Shown in pieces: positions 43,231 to 56,676 of a DNA stretch of 64,000 bases. Numbering within the stretch: position 1 is the stretch's first letter; each line of letters starts with the position of its first letter. Origin of the DNA: Calliopum simillimum. Its lineage: Eukaryota > Arthropoda > Insecta > Diptera > Lauxaniidae. The stretch lies in NCBI GenBank assembly GCA_951812925.1, contig OX638369.1:50339061-50403060 (forward strand), in the 5' to 3' direction. The notes below the pieces were generated by a model, which saw only the letters and a list, made by a program, of their open reading frames with translations, did not search any database and had not been told where the DNA came from. A program made the translations under genes and the position numbers.

Positions 43231-44954
43231 ATTTGTCTATTTATTCAATTATTTAATTCTTCATTAATTCATTTATTAATTTATTAATTTATTAATTTAT
43301 TAATTTATTAATTTATTAATTTATTAATTTATTAATTTATTAATTTATTAATTTATTAATTTATTAATTTATTAATTTATTAATTTATTCATTTATTCAT
43401 TTATTCATTTATTCATTTATTCATTTATTCATTTATTCATTTATTCATTTATTCATTTATTCATTTATTCATTTATTCATTTATTCATTTATTCATTTAT
43501 TCATTTATTCATTTATTCATTTATTCATTTATTCATTTATTCATTTATTCATTTATTCATTTATTCATTTATTCATTTATTCATTTATTCATTTATTCAT
43601 TTATTCATTTATTCATTTATTCATTTATTCATTTATTCATTTATTCATTTATTCATTTATTCATTTATTCATTTATTCATTTATTCATTTATTCATTTAT
43701 TCATTTATTCATTTATTCATTTATTCATTTATTCATTTATTCATTTATTCATTTATTCATTTATTCATTTATTCATTTATTCATTTATTCATTTATTCAT
43801 TTATTCATTTATTCATTTATTCATTTATTCATTTATTCATTTATTCATTTATTCATTTATTCATTAATTCATTTATTAATTTATTAATTTATTAATTTAT
43901 TAATTTATTAATTTATTAATTTATTAATTTATTAATTTATTAATTTATTAATTTATTAATTTATTAATTTATTAATTTATTAATTTATTAATTTATTAAT
44001 TTATTAATTTATTAATTTATTAATTTATTAATTTATTAATTTATTCATTTATTCATTTATTCATTTATTCATTTATTCATTTATTCATTTATTCATTTAT
44101 TCATTTATTCATTTATTCATTTATTCATTTATTCATTTATTCATTTATTCATTTATTCATTTATTCATTTATTCATTTATTCATTTATTCATTTATTCAT
44201 TTATTCATTTATTCATTTATTCATTTATTCATTTATTCATTTATTCATTTATTCATTTATTCATTTATTCATTTATTCATTTATTCATTTATTCATTTAT
44301 TCATTTATTCATTTATTCATTTATTCATTTATTCATTTATTCATTTATTCATTTATTCATTTATTCATTTATTCATTTATTCATTTATTCATTTATTCAT
44401 TTATTCATTTATTTATTTATTCATTTATTCATTTATTCATTTATTCATTTATTCATTTATTCATTTATTCATTTATTCATTTATTCATTTATTCATTTAT
44501 TCATTTATTCATTTATTCATTTATTCATTTATTCATTTATTAATTTATTCATTTATTCATTTATTCATTTATTCATTTATTCATTTATTCATTTATTCAT
44601 TTATTCATTTATTCATTTATTCATTTATTCATTTATTCATTTATTCATTTATTCATTTATTCATTTATTCATTTATTCATTTATTCATTTATTCATTTAT
44701 TCATTTATTCATTTATTCTTTTATTCATTTATTCATTTATTCATTTATTCATTTATTCATTTATTCATTTATTCATTTATTCATTTATTCATTTATTCAT
44801 TTATTCATTTATTCTTTTATTCATTTATTCATTTATTCATTTATTCATTTATTCATTTATTCATTTATTCATTTATTCATTTATTCATTTATTCATTTAT
44901 TCATTTATTCATTTATTTATTTATTATTTCATTTATTCACTTATTCATTTATTC
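43231..44954. repeat. 8-bp satellite, ATTTATTA and ATTTATTC blocks
   Basis: About 215 nearly perfect copies of an octamer. Blocks of ATTTATTA (43272-43387 and 43872-44043) alternate with ATTTATTC (43387-43862, 44044-44954). The junction word TCATTAATTCATTTATTAAT occurs at both 43261 and 43861, a 600-bp (75-unit) higher-order repeat. A variant TTCTTTTA occurs at about 44717 and 44813, 96 bp (12 units) apart. No coding. Confidence 0.97.
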
Positions 44955-46592
44955 GAAAGGAGATCAACAATACAAGAAGATGCCATATTTTAGAAAAAAT
45001 AAGATTGCCCATCCTATTTTCTTTCGTGAATTTGTTTCAATACTTTAAGCTTAGAAATCTATTACTTCAAAGATCAAATATTTTTAGCAATTTCGATTTT
45101 TTTATACAAGGAAACCAAAGAACCATTTTATTTAATGCCAACTATTATTTATTATTTATTAAAAACTATGCATCACTCGTTACAGTTCTTAAGTAATTTT
45201 TTCCAGTTATCGGATCTTCATTTCTCTTTAAGAAATTTTAAACTTTTATTTTTTATTCATTGTCACTCTAGAAAATTATATTTTTTAAAACTCTTTATTT
45301 TTTTTTTTTTTTTTAGTTTCTGGGAAAATTCCATTTGTTCTTTTTTTTTTGGAGGTTAAATTCCTTTTTAATTTGCATTTGGTTCATTTTATTAATTTTT
45401 TTTTGTTTATTATTTTCGAGTTATTTATTAAAACTTTTTTAATGATTTATTTGCTTACAATCACACAATCTCGGTAATAATGTTTCAAAATTAAATTGGC
45501 AACACTGTCACCACCTTAAAGTGCTAAATGCTAAATGGCTTTAATCACCTGTTTCAAAAATCTTATCACTGCTACTGTTGCTGATAGCGGCCAATGAGGA
45601 GTGTGTGTTATTGTTGACTTCTTATTTGATTATTATTATTTTCTTTCTTTTGTTTTTATTATATTTTATTGCTAATCAAATTTTATGGATGCAATTCCTG
45701 AGCACCAATTTGTTTGATTTAATTCAATCAAAGCAAGAAATTTACGCAAGAAAAAAAGGTTTTTTATTGACAAAAGACAATGTCACGAACGTAAGTCTTT
45801 ATTTTTTTTTTTTTTTTTAATTTTAAAAAATATAATTTTATGTTGTATTTTATAAACTTTATAGAAATTTTCCTATTTTCTTTTAAACGTGCTGTACGCT
45901 TTCCGCGACGTCTTTTTAGTGACAAACTTTTTCAGAAACTAAACGCAAATAATTTTTTCCAAGACTTTTCTGTGTGAAAATTTGCGGCGCTGACCGTAAG
46001 ATAGAAAAATATTTGTATTTCTCTTTGGTTGATTTTTTTAAAATGAAACAAAAGTAAAAATAAAGAATTTTTTTTTTTTTTTGTTGGTCAGTTAATTTTT
46101 GTGATTTGATTTTCCATTTCTTGGATTTTCTTCTCTACGTGTAGATATTTTCATCTTCATTTTGGAGGAAAACAAAAAAAAAACACATTTTCTTTCAACG
46201 CAGACGCATTTGTTAACACATTTTCATTTCGATATATTTATAAACCGAAAAGTTCATGCGGCGTTGATCGTGTACAGTCTTAAAATTCAAAAAACTATGT
46301 CGATAAATAATCGTTTGAAAGTTAACAAGAAATATTTCAAATATCTGTATGAGCTTTGTACACAATATCTCATTTTACTTGCCAATATTTTACATTTTCC
46401 TAACTTCTCAACACTTTTAGACTTTTTCATTTTTCGTAGGTAAGGTAAGAGGTTCGACCTTTTTAACATTATTATATATTATTCAATATTTTACTAACTA
46501 TTCCGTAATTTTTTGATATTTATCAACATACTATACGAGTATTTAGCCTTTTTCAAAATTTTGTGACAATTTAGAGATTTTTTCAAAATACA
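44955..46592. other. Intergenic, T-rich DNA
   Basis: It has several poly-T tracts (45300, 45800, 46070) and no recognisable gene, RNA or element. Open frames here are AT-rich and motif-free. Confidence 0.5.
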
Positions 46593-47969
46593 GGGTGTAT
46601 TGCATAAGGTTACGAAGCTTCTGGGACGTGATAGAGGAGGCCTAGACTAACAAAAAATTGCACCTGGAGGGAGGTCTAAAATCCCTGAGAATTTATAGGG
46701 TTAAAACTGATTTTCTGACTTGTTTCAGAAAAAAAATTTTCTTGGATCACCGTAACGTTTTAGAGAAAACATTTCTATGGCGAAGTTTTAGCTAATTGTA
46801 GCTTTCAGATAGTGTATATGGTTTATAAGGTTTAAAAGGATTTCGCAAAGTTCTGGACCTTTAAAGTTGATATTTTAATTTTTTCCCCCATTTTTTGACA
46901 TTGGCGGCCATTTTGGTATGAAAAAGGTTCTATTAACATACCCTTTTATAATTTTTTTTTTGAAAACCTCGTTTTATTTTCTTGGTACATTTGGTGGTAC
47001 ATTTGTCTTACCAATTTGTTAGTTTGAGGTCAGAAAAAAATACTTTTCAAGAACAATCCGTTTGAAGGCTGCACTATATAAAGGGCAGCGAATGTAGCGC
47101 GCACATCATATGTAACGCAATGTATGCGAGTAACCTATGTGCTACATTTACAAGTTTTTTTTTTTTTTTTTGACCTCAAATCAAAAAATTGGTATGACAA
47201 ATGAGCTACCGAATAAGAGAAAATTTAACGAGGATTTTAAAACAAATTACAAAAGGATATGTTGATAGGACCTTTTTCATACTAAAATGGCCGCAAAAGT
47301 CAAAAAATGGGGAAAAGAATTAAAATATCAACTTTAAAGGTCCAGAACTGTGCGAAATTTTTGTAAACCCTATAAACCATAAACACTATGAAAACTATTA
47401 CACAGACTTGGGGGTTTTGCATTAGATTTTATTTTTCACTAAACTTAGTGCTAGTGAAAAAATATTCACTATCAAGGAATTTATTTAGTGTTAGTGCAAA
47501 ATCCTTCACTATCAAAAAATTCATTAAGTGGTAATGAAAAAGATTTTCATTATCACTAAATTTAGTTGAAAGTTTTAAATAATATTTCCACTAAATTTTG
47601 TGATAGTGAAAATTCATTCACTATCAAAAAATTGATTTAGTGGTAATGGCAAATTTTCCATTATCACTAAATCTATTGATAGTGAAAATTTGTTCCATTG
47701 AATTTAATGAAACTTTAATGAAAATTTTCAATAAATGTTGCAATAAATTTAATGAAACATTTTCACTTTCACTAAATTTAATGAAACTTTAATGGAAATT
47801 TTCATTAATGTTTCATTAAATCCAATGAAACAAATTTTCACTATCACTAAATTTAATGAAACTTTAATGAAAATCTTCATTAATGTTTCATTAAATTCAA
47901 TGAATAAATGTTCACTTTCAATAACTTCAGTGATTTTTTTATTGGAAATTTCAATTCAATTAAGACAAA

Positions 47970-48191
47970 ATGTGCCGTGCTAGGTTAAAATATTTTGATA
48001 TCTTTAAATTTTTCCTTCGAGATCTTGTACAAAACGATTGCGTGAACATTAATCCACTAGTACTTAAAAAAGCTTACGAAAGCTGTTTTAAGCATTTAGT
48101 TGACAAAGGGCAGAAATTATTTGGGTCTGAAGAACTTCAAAAACTAAAAGTCGTGTTTGCATTTGACTTTAATGAATCTTCTTCAAACTGA
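47970..48191 (+). other. Short open frame inside the hAT element, possible captured or transposase piece
   Basis: The frame (73 codons) reads LRDLVQNDCVNINPLVLKKA and HLVDKGQKLFGSEELQKLKV, helix-like and of normal protein composition, unlike the repeat on either side. I do not recognise it. It may be a captured gene fragment, or a remnant of the parent transposase; nothing shows that it is translated. Confidence 0.35.
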
Positions 48192-48240
48192 TACTGTTCC
48201 CACTCATTCTAACTCTTTCAATAAATTTAATTTAATCAGT

Positions 48241-48361
48241 CTGTTCGTTTACTCGAAGATTTTGCAAGTTTTTACCCGAAAAGCTCTCATTCATGTACGT
48301 TTTATGCTTAAACGAGAGCTTTTCGGCTAAAAACTTGCAAAACCTTGGAGTAAACAAACAG
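48241..48361. mobile_element. Palindromic MITE (CTGTTCGTTTACTCCAAG), copy 2
   Basis: The ends CTGTTCGTTTACTCGAAG and the inverse of the right end CTGTTTGTTTACTCCAAG pair, with AAAAGCTCTC near the centre on both arms. It lies inside the hAT element, so it is the youngest of the three nested insertions. Confidence 0.75.
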
Positions 48362-49236
48362 CTTGGATTTTAATGAAAAATTCTATTAAAAGTTTCATTT
48401 AAAGCTTCATTAAATTTAGTGATAGTAAAATTTTGTTTCATTGAATTTAATGAAAGTTTAATGAAAATTTTCTTTAGAAGTTTCATTAGAAGCTTCATTA
48501 AATTTAGTGATAGAAAAATTTTGTTTCATTGAATTTAATGAAACTTTAATGAAAATTTTCTTCAGAAGTTTCATTAAAAGCTTCATTAAATTTAGTGATA
48601 GTAAAATTTTGTTTCATTGAATCTAATGAAACTTTAATGAAAATTTAGTGATAGAAAAATTTTGTTTCATTGAATTTAATGAAACTTTAATGAAAATTTC
48701 CACTAATGTTTCATTAAATTCAATGAAACAAATTTTCATTATCACTAAATTTAGTGCAATTTTTATTGGATATTTTCATTAAATTTTAATGATAGTGTAA
48801 AACTTTCCACTATCATTTAATGAATTGTTAGATAGTGAAAAATTTTTCATTACCAACAAATGAATTTTTTCATAGTGAAAAAATGTCCACTATCACTAAA
48901 TTTAATGGAGAAAATTTTCACTATCTCTAATTAGATTTAGTGGTAGTGGAAAAAGTTTCACTATCAAACTATTCATTAAATATTAGTGAAAAGCTCAATG
49001 AACTAAAAAATTTAGTGCATTACCCCCAAGTCTGCTATTACAATTAGCTAAAACTTCGCCATAGAAATATTTTCCCTAAAATGTTAGGGTGATCCAAAAA
49101 AAAAAAATTTCTGAAACAAGTCAGAAAATCCGTTTTAACCCTATAAGGGTACGTTTTAGACCACCCCTCCAGGTGCAATTTTTTGTCAGTCTAGGGCTCC
49201 TCTGTAGTCAACAAGAAGCTTCGTAACTTTATGCAA

Positions 49237-52200
49237 TGCCTCAAAAAACCTCATTTAAATTATGTCAATAGCTTTATGTTTCTGACTGATTCCATTTCAA
49301 TTCATACGGTGAGAGTGCACTTAGGTTTGCAAATCAACTTCAAACTAGCAAAATATTTTTCTGCAATCAAAATAAGGGAACACGTATTTTTTTTTAATGG
49401 TTTGGACCGAAATTGGGGATTTTATGGCGTTTTGTAGGAATTTTGCCGAAAATTTAATTTTGAAAAATTCATGAAGTTTAATCGGTTTTTTTAACCGCAT
49501 TTCTTTATTTATCAACTGATTTACATGAATCAAAATTTATTTGGTGCACAATGAAATTCTTTTAAGTAATAATTAAAAAAAAGTTTCTTTAACCCTTACT
49601 TTCCTTAAAATTGATTTTTATATTTTAAATAAAAATGCTAATTTTCTCAAAAACACCATCTTTTTTTTTTCTCGAAAATTTGCACAGCGATTGTAAAGCA
49701 TGTCCTCTTTATTCCAGTAATGGCGGATTTCTTGGTATTTTTGTTATAAGTGCAAAATTTGCAATTTTTAACGTTAATATTGAGTTCTTCTATACAAAAT
49801 TAATAAAAAAAATTACACAGTTCAGTTTTCACTTTCCTAGACGGTTTTGCGATACTGATTCCGAAAATGGCACTTACATTCTTCTACCATTTTTGGTTTT
49901 CAAGATATCTTGAAAAACTTGAATAAAACCCATAAATTTGAAAAAAACCAAATTCTTTATTTTTGAGACACAAAATTCATTTATTGTAAGTTAGATGGAA
50001 CTTAAATATACTCACGGTATAGAAAACCAAGCATTGTTTGTGTTTTTTGCGATTTGACCGTACCTTGGCTCTTGTTCTCGGGATTTTTATTAGTTTCTTT
50101 TTCGATTGCTTCATGTAATTTCGCGACACATCATAGTCTGTGAAATGACCACAGGGCTGCTAAAACTGACACCAGCTATTCAATTCAAAATTTTGCTGTT
50201 GATGAAATTTATTCCTTTAGAATAAACAAAATTGGACAGTGGAGAAATGCAAAGAAATGCAAAAGTATTCAAAAATGCCATGTTTGGAATTTTTATTAGT
50301 TTTTTTTCGATTACTTTCGTGTAATTGTGTTGTGCTGTTCTGGCTATGTAACAAGAAGTTAACCCTCTGGTTCCCTCACTCTGTATTGGATTTTACGTAT
50401 GAATGTTTTATATTCTAGTTATATAGCTTAAAAATATAGCAAAAACGGTATTTTTCCTTGTTTAAGCTAAGATATCTCTAAAACTTATAAGATACAGTTA
50501 TTCTAAGTCCGGGTTCGGATTCAACATTGCAAAATACATTAAATTTAACTGTTTTCATATTTGTTTGTTCTGTTTTTCTTTTTTTTAATTTATTTTTTAT
50601 TTTATATGGGATATGTATTTTTGCTATATTTCTCGGAGATGATCAGTTCTTTTCAGACCACTTAACTAGTGCAAATGAAACCCTATTCACAGATTTTCTA
50701 CACATTTTCATCAAATCGACTGTTCAAAGGCACTGTGTGTCTCTACACCTTGTATATTAAGAAGCTGATATTTTTCCACATTCAATACTTTATATAGGTA
50801 ATATTACATATTATATTGCTTTTTAATTCGACTAGATTTTTCCTATACCTTCATTTGCTTTTGTTTTGGGATTCAAATAATCAAATCTTTATAACAAACA
50901 AACAGACTAAATAATTTAGAGATTATTTACTATATTCATATGTACTACTTAAGAATATGTTAAAAACAAAATTTTCAAAGCAAAGAAAATGAGAGAGATT
51001 CGAAATAATATAGAACTTAGCTAATACATATATCACACTGAAGAAGAATATCTGTACAATGTTGTTGTATTGTATCGTACTTTTGGCATGTCATTAAACT
51101 TATGTGGTAAAATGTTGCTGTTTTTGTTTAAGATATTTAGTACAATTTTATTAGCAATAAAAATATCATTTGTTTACTAATCATTTGCTTTGTAAATGTG
51201 AAAATCAGTACGCTTGCTAATTTTTTAAAAATCTGAAAGTCATTTCTGTGTACACTGTACATTAAATCTATTGACTGACTGAATGAACTTTTTTTAATTC
51301 TAAGAAAAATTATTCATACAATCTTGTGCTAAACATGTAAATAACAAACACAATTATAACATTATAAAAGTTTGATTTGTTAACATATTTCGTATTTCAT
51401 TAACGGATGTGTTTGTAGTTTGTTTTGTTTTTTTAGTGCAAATTTTTAATTTTTTTTAGTTTTATATATTCACGAACTGATACGTCACACAGTATATTTG
51501 TGTAAAATCATCTTATTGTCAGACATGGTCCCCGAAACAATAGCGTATACGATTTCGATGATTTTGATGCCATCTTTATTTTTAATCAATGACTAAGTAA
51601 ACGATTAGTGATTGCCACTGCAGAAAATTAAACCTACACAAAAAAATATTGGCCTCAGACACAATTAGTGGATTAAATGGCGACACGCGACAAATAATAC
51701 ATAGCGTAAAGAACTGAAAAAAATCATAAAACTTTTTGGGATCCAACACAAAAAAAAAGAACCGGATGTTGAGTCTTCCGCTAAATTAATTTGAAAAGAA
51801 AATTAACAGAAAATACAAAATGCACATGTTGTGTGAAAAGAAGAATAAAGAGTAAAATATCATAAATATCGGAAAATAACGAAAACATAGACAGGTATTC
51901 AAGAAGTATGGCACTCAAAAAGAATCAAAAGCCCTTAAGTAATCAAAATGTATGGTCATTAATATGAGGGGGAACATCGAGCCCAACGGTCAAAATTTGA
52001 CCAAAAATGCATTAAACAATTTTCGTACTTTTTGGACATTTTTAGTACTTTTTTTGCTATTTGGTACAAAATAGAAAAGCTCATTTATCATCCCTGGTTC
52101 GATGACAAATGTGTAATGAAAAGAAAAGAAAAAACATGATGTCAATGTCAGTCAGCTTTTTGTCTTTCTCTTCGTGCTGTATCCTCTTTTCATGGCAAAA

Positions 52201-52930
52201 TATTAAAATAATTTAAGCGTTGTACACATTTACACTCAAATACCTTTCTAATGGTGTATAATTCAAAGTCGTGCTCCATTTCCTACATAGTAAAAAAGGA
52301 AGGACAAATTTTTGTCATGCTTATTAATATATAGATTTAAAAAGTCTAAATGTGTTGAAAAGAGTTTAAAAAAATGGCGTTAAGTGCAGGGGGCTGTCCA
52401 TAAACTCCGTGACGCTCTTAGGGGGGGGGGGGGCTAGAGCAAGCGTCACGCTTGGTGTATTTTTTTTGTATGAGGCTACCGTCACATAGCGGGGTAGAAA
52501 ATTTCGAAAAAAACATGAAAAAGTCAAAAAGGTTGATATAATGTCAAAAACGCCGGAAAGGTTGATGAGTCGTAAAAGTCTTCAATGAATAACATGAATT
52601 ATATTTATGTCATATAAAAAAGAATTAAGACGTTTACTGGTTTTTATTACAGAAAATGGATCATTGAAGAATAAAAACCGAGGAGTGCTATTATTATGCT
52701 GAAAATCAGGGAGGGGAGGGAAAATGCACCCTTAACATTTTTTTCAACATATAGATACATCCAACATAAAAGTAGGTAACTCAAGTTACCAACTTTTTAC
52801 GGGACAGCTTGGACGTATCGATATAAGTAGTATATATATAGCGAAACAAGCAAAATTTCGATATACTTCATAGGAAATTTTTTGTAGAGGATTAAATTTC
52901 CATCGGAATAGCTTAATAAAAAACTTAACT
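49237..52930. other. Intergenic AT-rich DNA
   Basis: No gene is supported over 3.7 kb. At 52387-52500 a GGGGGCTGTCCATAAACTCC word with a G12 run and the inverted TGACGCT/AGCGTCA words resemble one end of a DNA transposon; a similar end (GGTTCGTCCATAGACCACGT) is at 25919. The other open frames are motif-free. Confidence 0.5.
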
Positions 52931-53400
52931 AGTAAGTACCTTTGGCCTGGCCAAACATTAGATATCCTACACAGCAGCATTTTAAAAATTTTGCTTTTAC
53001 GAGAGGTGCCACAACCTTTTGTCCGAATTCACATAGTTTTTGTGCAGATCTTTCACTTACTGTTTGTGAGTCTCAGTGAAATTAGGTTGGATTGCCTCAA
53101 ACAGCATAGCATTTGGGATCTTTTACTTATATGTGAGGTGCTACGCCCTTTTGTCCGAGTTTTTGCTCAGAGCTTCCATTTATTGTTCTTAGAGTCTGAT
53201 TGAAATTTAGTAAGATTATCTCAAAAAACGTTTTAAGTATACCATTTTGAAACATTTGCTTATATGGGAGGTGCTGTACTGAAAGCGTTTTTGAGATAAT
53301 CCTGCTAAATTTCACTCAAACACTAAGATCAATAAGTGCAGGCCCTGAGCAACAACTAAGTGAATTTGGTCAAGAGAGCGTGGCACTTACTAGTTTTTTA
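52930..53400 (-). repeat. Dispersed repeat, GGGTATATTTACTTTGTCC family, copy 3 (partial)
   Basis: On the minus strand it shows the end palindrome (CCTTTGGCCTGGCCAAA at 52939) and repeated AGGTGCCACRC and CTCAAAAACG words near 53005, 53140 and 53270, matching the 3' half of the copy at 1236. Confidence 0.62.
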
Positions 53401-54973
53401 AGTTATTTTTAAAGTGCATGTTCTTTTGGCTTTCAAACTATTTCGCAGAAATCTGAGAATCATACATGAAAACCGTATATGTTTTTGTAAAAAATACTTA
53501 CATTTTATTATAAACACTGCATAGCGTAATTTACAATTGTACTCATGAAAAACTCTGCAAAGAAATTAAAAAAAAAAACACAAATGTCAAAAATGCATCT
53601 TATTTACAATAGAATGTTAATATATTATGGTGTTAAAGTATTTTCATATGATCAAATTATAAGGAGCTGCATTTGAAAAGTTATTACGAGTATAACATAA
53701 ACCCCTTAAAGCCCTACGTATTGAATTGATAGTAACCTTAAAGTTTTAATTAAATCTGGGAACATAAAAACCTTTCAAAAAACTCTTACATAATCTGATT
53801 TGACGTTCAAAATACTCAAGAAACTGTGTCTTTTTTTTTAAATAAATTAATTGAATTCACTTTTTTTTTGCAGGTGAAAATTTAATTAATTTTAAACATT
53901 ATATATTTCCGAGAATTCAGTTATTCTTATAAAAACATTCAATAATGAAGTACACTAGGCAACAGTCGAAATGTGTTGTGAATATTATGCGATTATTGTA
54001 AATGACTCATAATTTGGTGCTATCTACGAATGATTTTAGTTTATCTAGAGAATATTTATAATCAAAACAGGGGCAATCACCTGTAAAATAAAATTATAAT
54101 AAATTTTTAAAAATTTTAAAAAATAATTTCAAAACACATAAACAAAAATGCATGCCCTGAAAGTGTGATAAACGAATCAATAACAAAATTCCTGCAACAA
54201 ATTTTTCAGAAATGAATCACAAACATTTTTGAATTCATTGAGAGAAAAACGCGACACGGAAAAACTAAACTGATAAAAGAAAATTCATTGAGGATCCCAA
54301 AGAAGAACACAAACGGTCAAAAAAAAAATTGAGAATTATTTCCCAAGAATGATTGCGATTAATTTTGACAACAAGTGATAAAAATTATATTATGTACTCT
54401 TTGCATACAATATATGTATACTAAAAAAAAAACAATATAAAAATCTTTGGCATATTGCCCGGTATTTTTAGGTCGTCAGTGTGGAGTTCCCAAAATATGA
54501 GATGTGCAAAATATGAAAGTAAAAAATATATGTGTATATGAAATATCCTTTCTCTTATCAGACACATCACTGCGCATTTGATTTTTAAAATTAAAATAAT
54601 TTGCAGAGGTTCAATATTTCCATTAAGAATTACAATTAGATTTCGCACATCGCTGTTTTCTTCAAAATACATCAAAAATTACGAATTTGCCGTAATTTTA
54701 GTAATATGTAGTTAAAGCCTTTTCAAAGTTACATCTCATGTTATAAATTACAGTGTAGCATGGCTTATGAGCGACATTTATTTAAATACAGTACAGTGTA
54801 AATATTAAGTGGAATTGACTAAACATAACGCAATAAAATATAATTTTTGCGGACCACAACACATTCCTCAGTTAAGATGAAGAAAAGCTGAATTTGCCAT
54901 TCATATGTTCTCAAGATGAAATTTGCAGTTATTTGATAATAAAAATTATAATTTTATCAAAATTTTTTTCATT
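53401..54973. other. Intergenic AT-rich DNA, nothing recognised
   Basis: No gene, RNA or repeat boundary is supported in this stretch. Confidence 0.5.
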
Positions 54974-55651
54974 TAGGGGTAAGTGGGGTAAAGTGGGAAA
55001 TGTCCTCATCCGGGCAAACTATCAAAGTATAGTTGTCATGTACTACTGTATTTAAAATGAACGTAAGGAAATCTTTATGGTATACTGACGCGTGCAGACG
55101 TATTTTTGTGCTCTCTGGAATTTTGTAAAGTTTTTAAGTGATTTTAAAATTTAATTTTATAATTAACTAGCTACCAACAAATCACGTGTCAAGTGTGGTG
55201 TGAGCTTACTGTTCTGTGTTTTTGAGTAAAAAAACAATAATATTACAAAAACAAGGCAAAATGCATAGGTAAAAAAAACAACAAAAAAATTAATTTTATA
55301 ATATTTAGACACCAATATTTTTACTTTTTTTGTATGGAAACCGATTGTAAGTACACTAAAAATATTATTTGAAGTCTTAGAGTGAAATAATGATGCTCAT
55401 ATTTTTGCAAAATGTGGTGTCGCGGTAGAGTGGGAAATATTATTTAACGATGTTTAATTTTTGCTATTTTGGGCATAGTCGGTCAAAGCTCGGAACTCAA
55501 CATATAAGTACGTAAAATCAATATTTTCGGTTGGTTTTAGCAAAAAAGTTTGCTTATTTAATTCTCTTTACTATAGGAAGTCGAAATAATTAGTTTTGCT
55601 CAATTTATGGAGCTTAGAAAAAAAGTTTCCCACTTACCCCACTTTTCCCTA
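54974..55651. mobile_element. TA-flanked MITE with GTAAGTGGGGTAAAGTGGG ends
   Basis: TA edges, left end GGGGTAAGTGGGGTAAAGTG and the inverse of the right end GGGAAAAGTGGGGTAAGTGG. An arm of the CTACCATCAAARCAC MITE (55175-55290) lies inside. The G-rich purine ends resemble the elements at 2774 and 60957. Confidence 0.72.
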
Positions 55652-56515
55652 AGTATATGTACAATATGTATGAATTCCATATTGGTATATTGGTATATTA
55701 TTTAAATTACTTTTTTATACCTATTGCAAAAACATATAATATATTTTTTAACGCACAGTAAAAGCTCCCATATCTGTGTGTTTTTGTACGGTTTTGGGAG
55801 ATATCCGCTAATGAGAGAGGCAGAAAATTTTGTATTTTAAATAAGTATTAGAAATTTAGTGGCATTAACCATTTAGCAGGAATCAATCATGTAAACATGT
55901 CGTACGGAAATGGCTTTTGTAAGTATGGGAAAAATTTTATGTTCAACCAAAATTAATTAGGACACTTTGTTTCTGTGTGCCAAGTTGGGATGTCATTTCG
56001 GGATTTTGGACTCTTTTTAGTCCCAAAAATCCCGAGATTGGTAGTGATGGATCCCGGGATTTTCGGAATTTTTGAAATCAATAAATTTTGCCAATTCAGT
56101 GCTTTTGTAGACTCAAATTATGTTTTCAAAAGAAGTTATCCATTTATTTGTTATTTTGAATGGATTATAAATCTTTTTGTCCAGGTTATTAGAGAGTCTT
56201 ATTCTGAAAGTGACGAAGTTGTCAACAATAAATAAGTTATAGAAGAGCCAAATAATTTAAAAATAAAGTTGCAAACAGCTTTTGCAAGTTTTATCCAAAG
56301 TTCGAACAGAAAAACTTACACCATGTCTAAATTAAATAAAGAAGATGGACTTATTTTCTAATAGAGCGAGGTTGTCATCTCTGAAAAACTTTTAATTTCT
56401 TTCCACGATTCAACCTATGAGCGCTACAGCAAATATCAATCAAAACTGGGAGACGAAATTTTGAGCGCGCTATTTTTTTTTTAAGATCTCATTTTAAGAA
56501 AAAATCTGGAAATTA

Positions 56516-56676
56516 AGGACGATATATCGTCGCCTGAATTCTTGTTTGCTCCATATGCAACTTCGTTGAAAAAGCAAAAGCAAACAACATGCTTATGTCG
56601 ATACAGTTTATGTGCTTTTGTCTTTTAAACGAATATGCGTATGGGGCAAAAGAGAACTCAGGCGACGATATATTTT
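56516..56676. mobile_element. Small palindromic MITE (ATATATCGTCGCCTGA)
   Basis: The left arm ATATATCGTCGCCTGAATTC and the inverse of the right arm ATATATCGTCGCCTGAGTTC match, then TTTGCTCCATATGCA / TTTGCCCCATACGCA. About 160 bp. Confidence 0.68.

Larger units (their letters stand above)
47403..49034. mobile_element. hAT-type element of TTAATGAAA repeats, nested
   Basis: Exact 8-bp duplications CTATTACA flank it (47395-47402, 49035-49042). The ends are CAGACTTGGGGGT and its inverse. The interior is a long degenerate array of TTAGTGATAGTGAAAATTTT and TTCATTAAATTTAATGAAAC words in both orientations. A different piece at 47970-48215 interrupts it, and a palindromic MITE at 48241-48361 is inserted in it. 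Confidence 0.86.
46593..49236. mobile_element. Long-TIR MITE, GGGTGTAT..GCATAAGG family, copy 2, with nested insertions
   Basis: The left end (CAGGGTGTATTGCATAAGG, TTACGAAGCTTCTGG) and the inverse of the right end (TTGCATAAAGTTACGAAGCTTCTTG) match, as do internal words GTTTTAGAGAAAAC and TTTTAGCTAATTGTA near the nested element. It is the family of 12849-13448; most of its extra length is the 1632-bp element at 47403-49034. Confidence 0.75.

Noticed and set aside
43231..44954. CRISPR-like array
   Set aside because: It has no spacers; it is a pure 8-bp satellite in a fly genome.
50340..50420. Second piggyBac end (TTAACCCTCTGG)
   Set aside because: Only one end was found; no inverse partner with TTAA lies within several kilobases.
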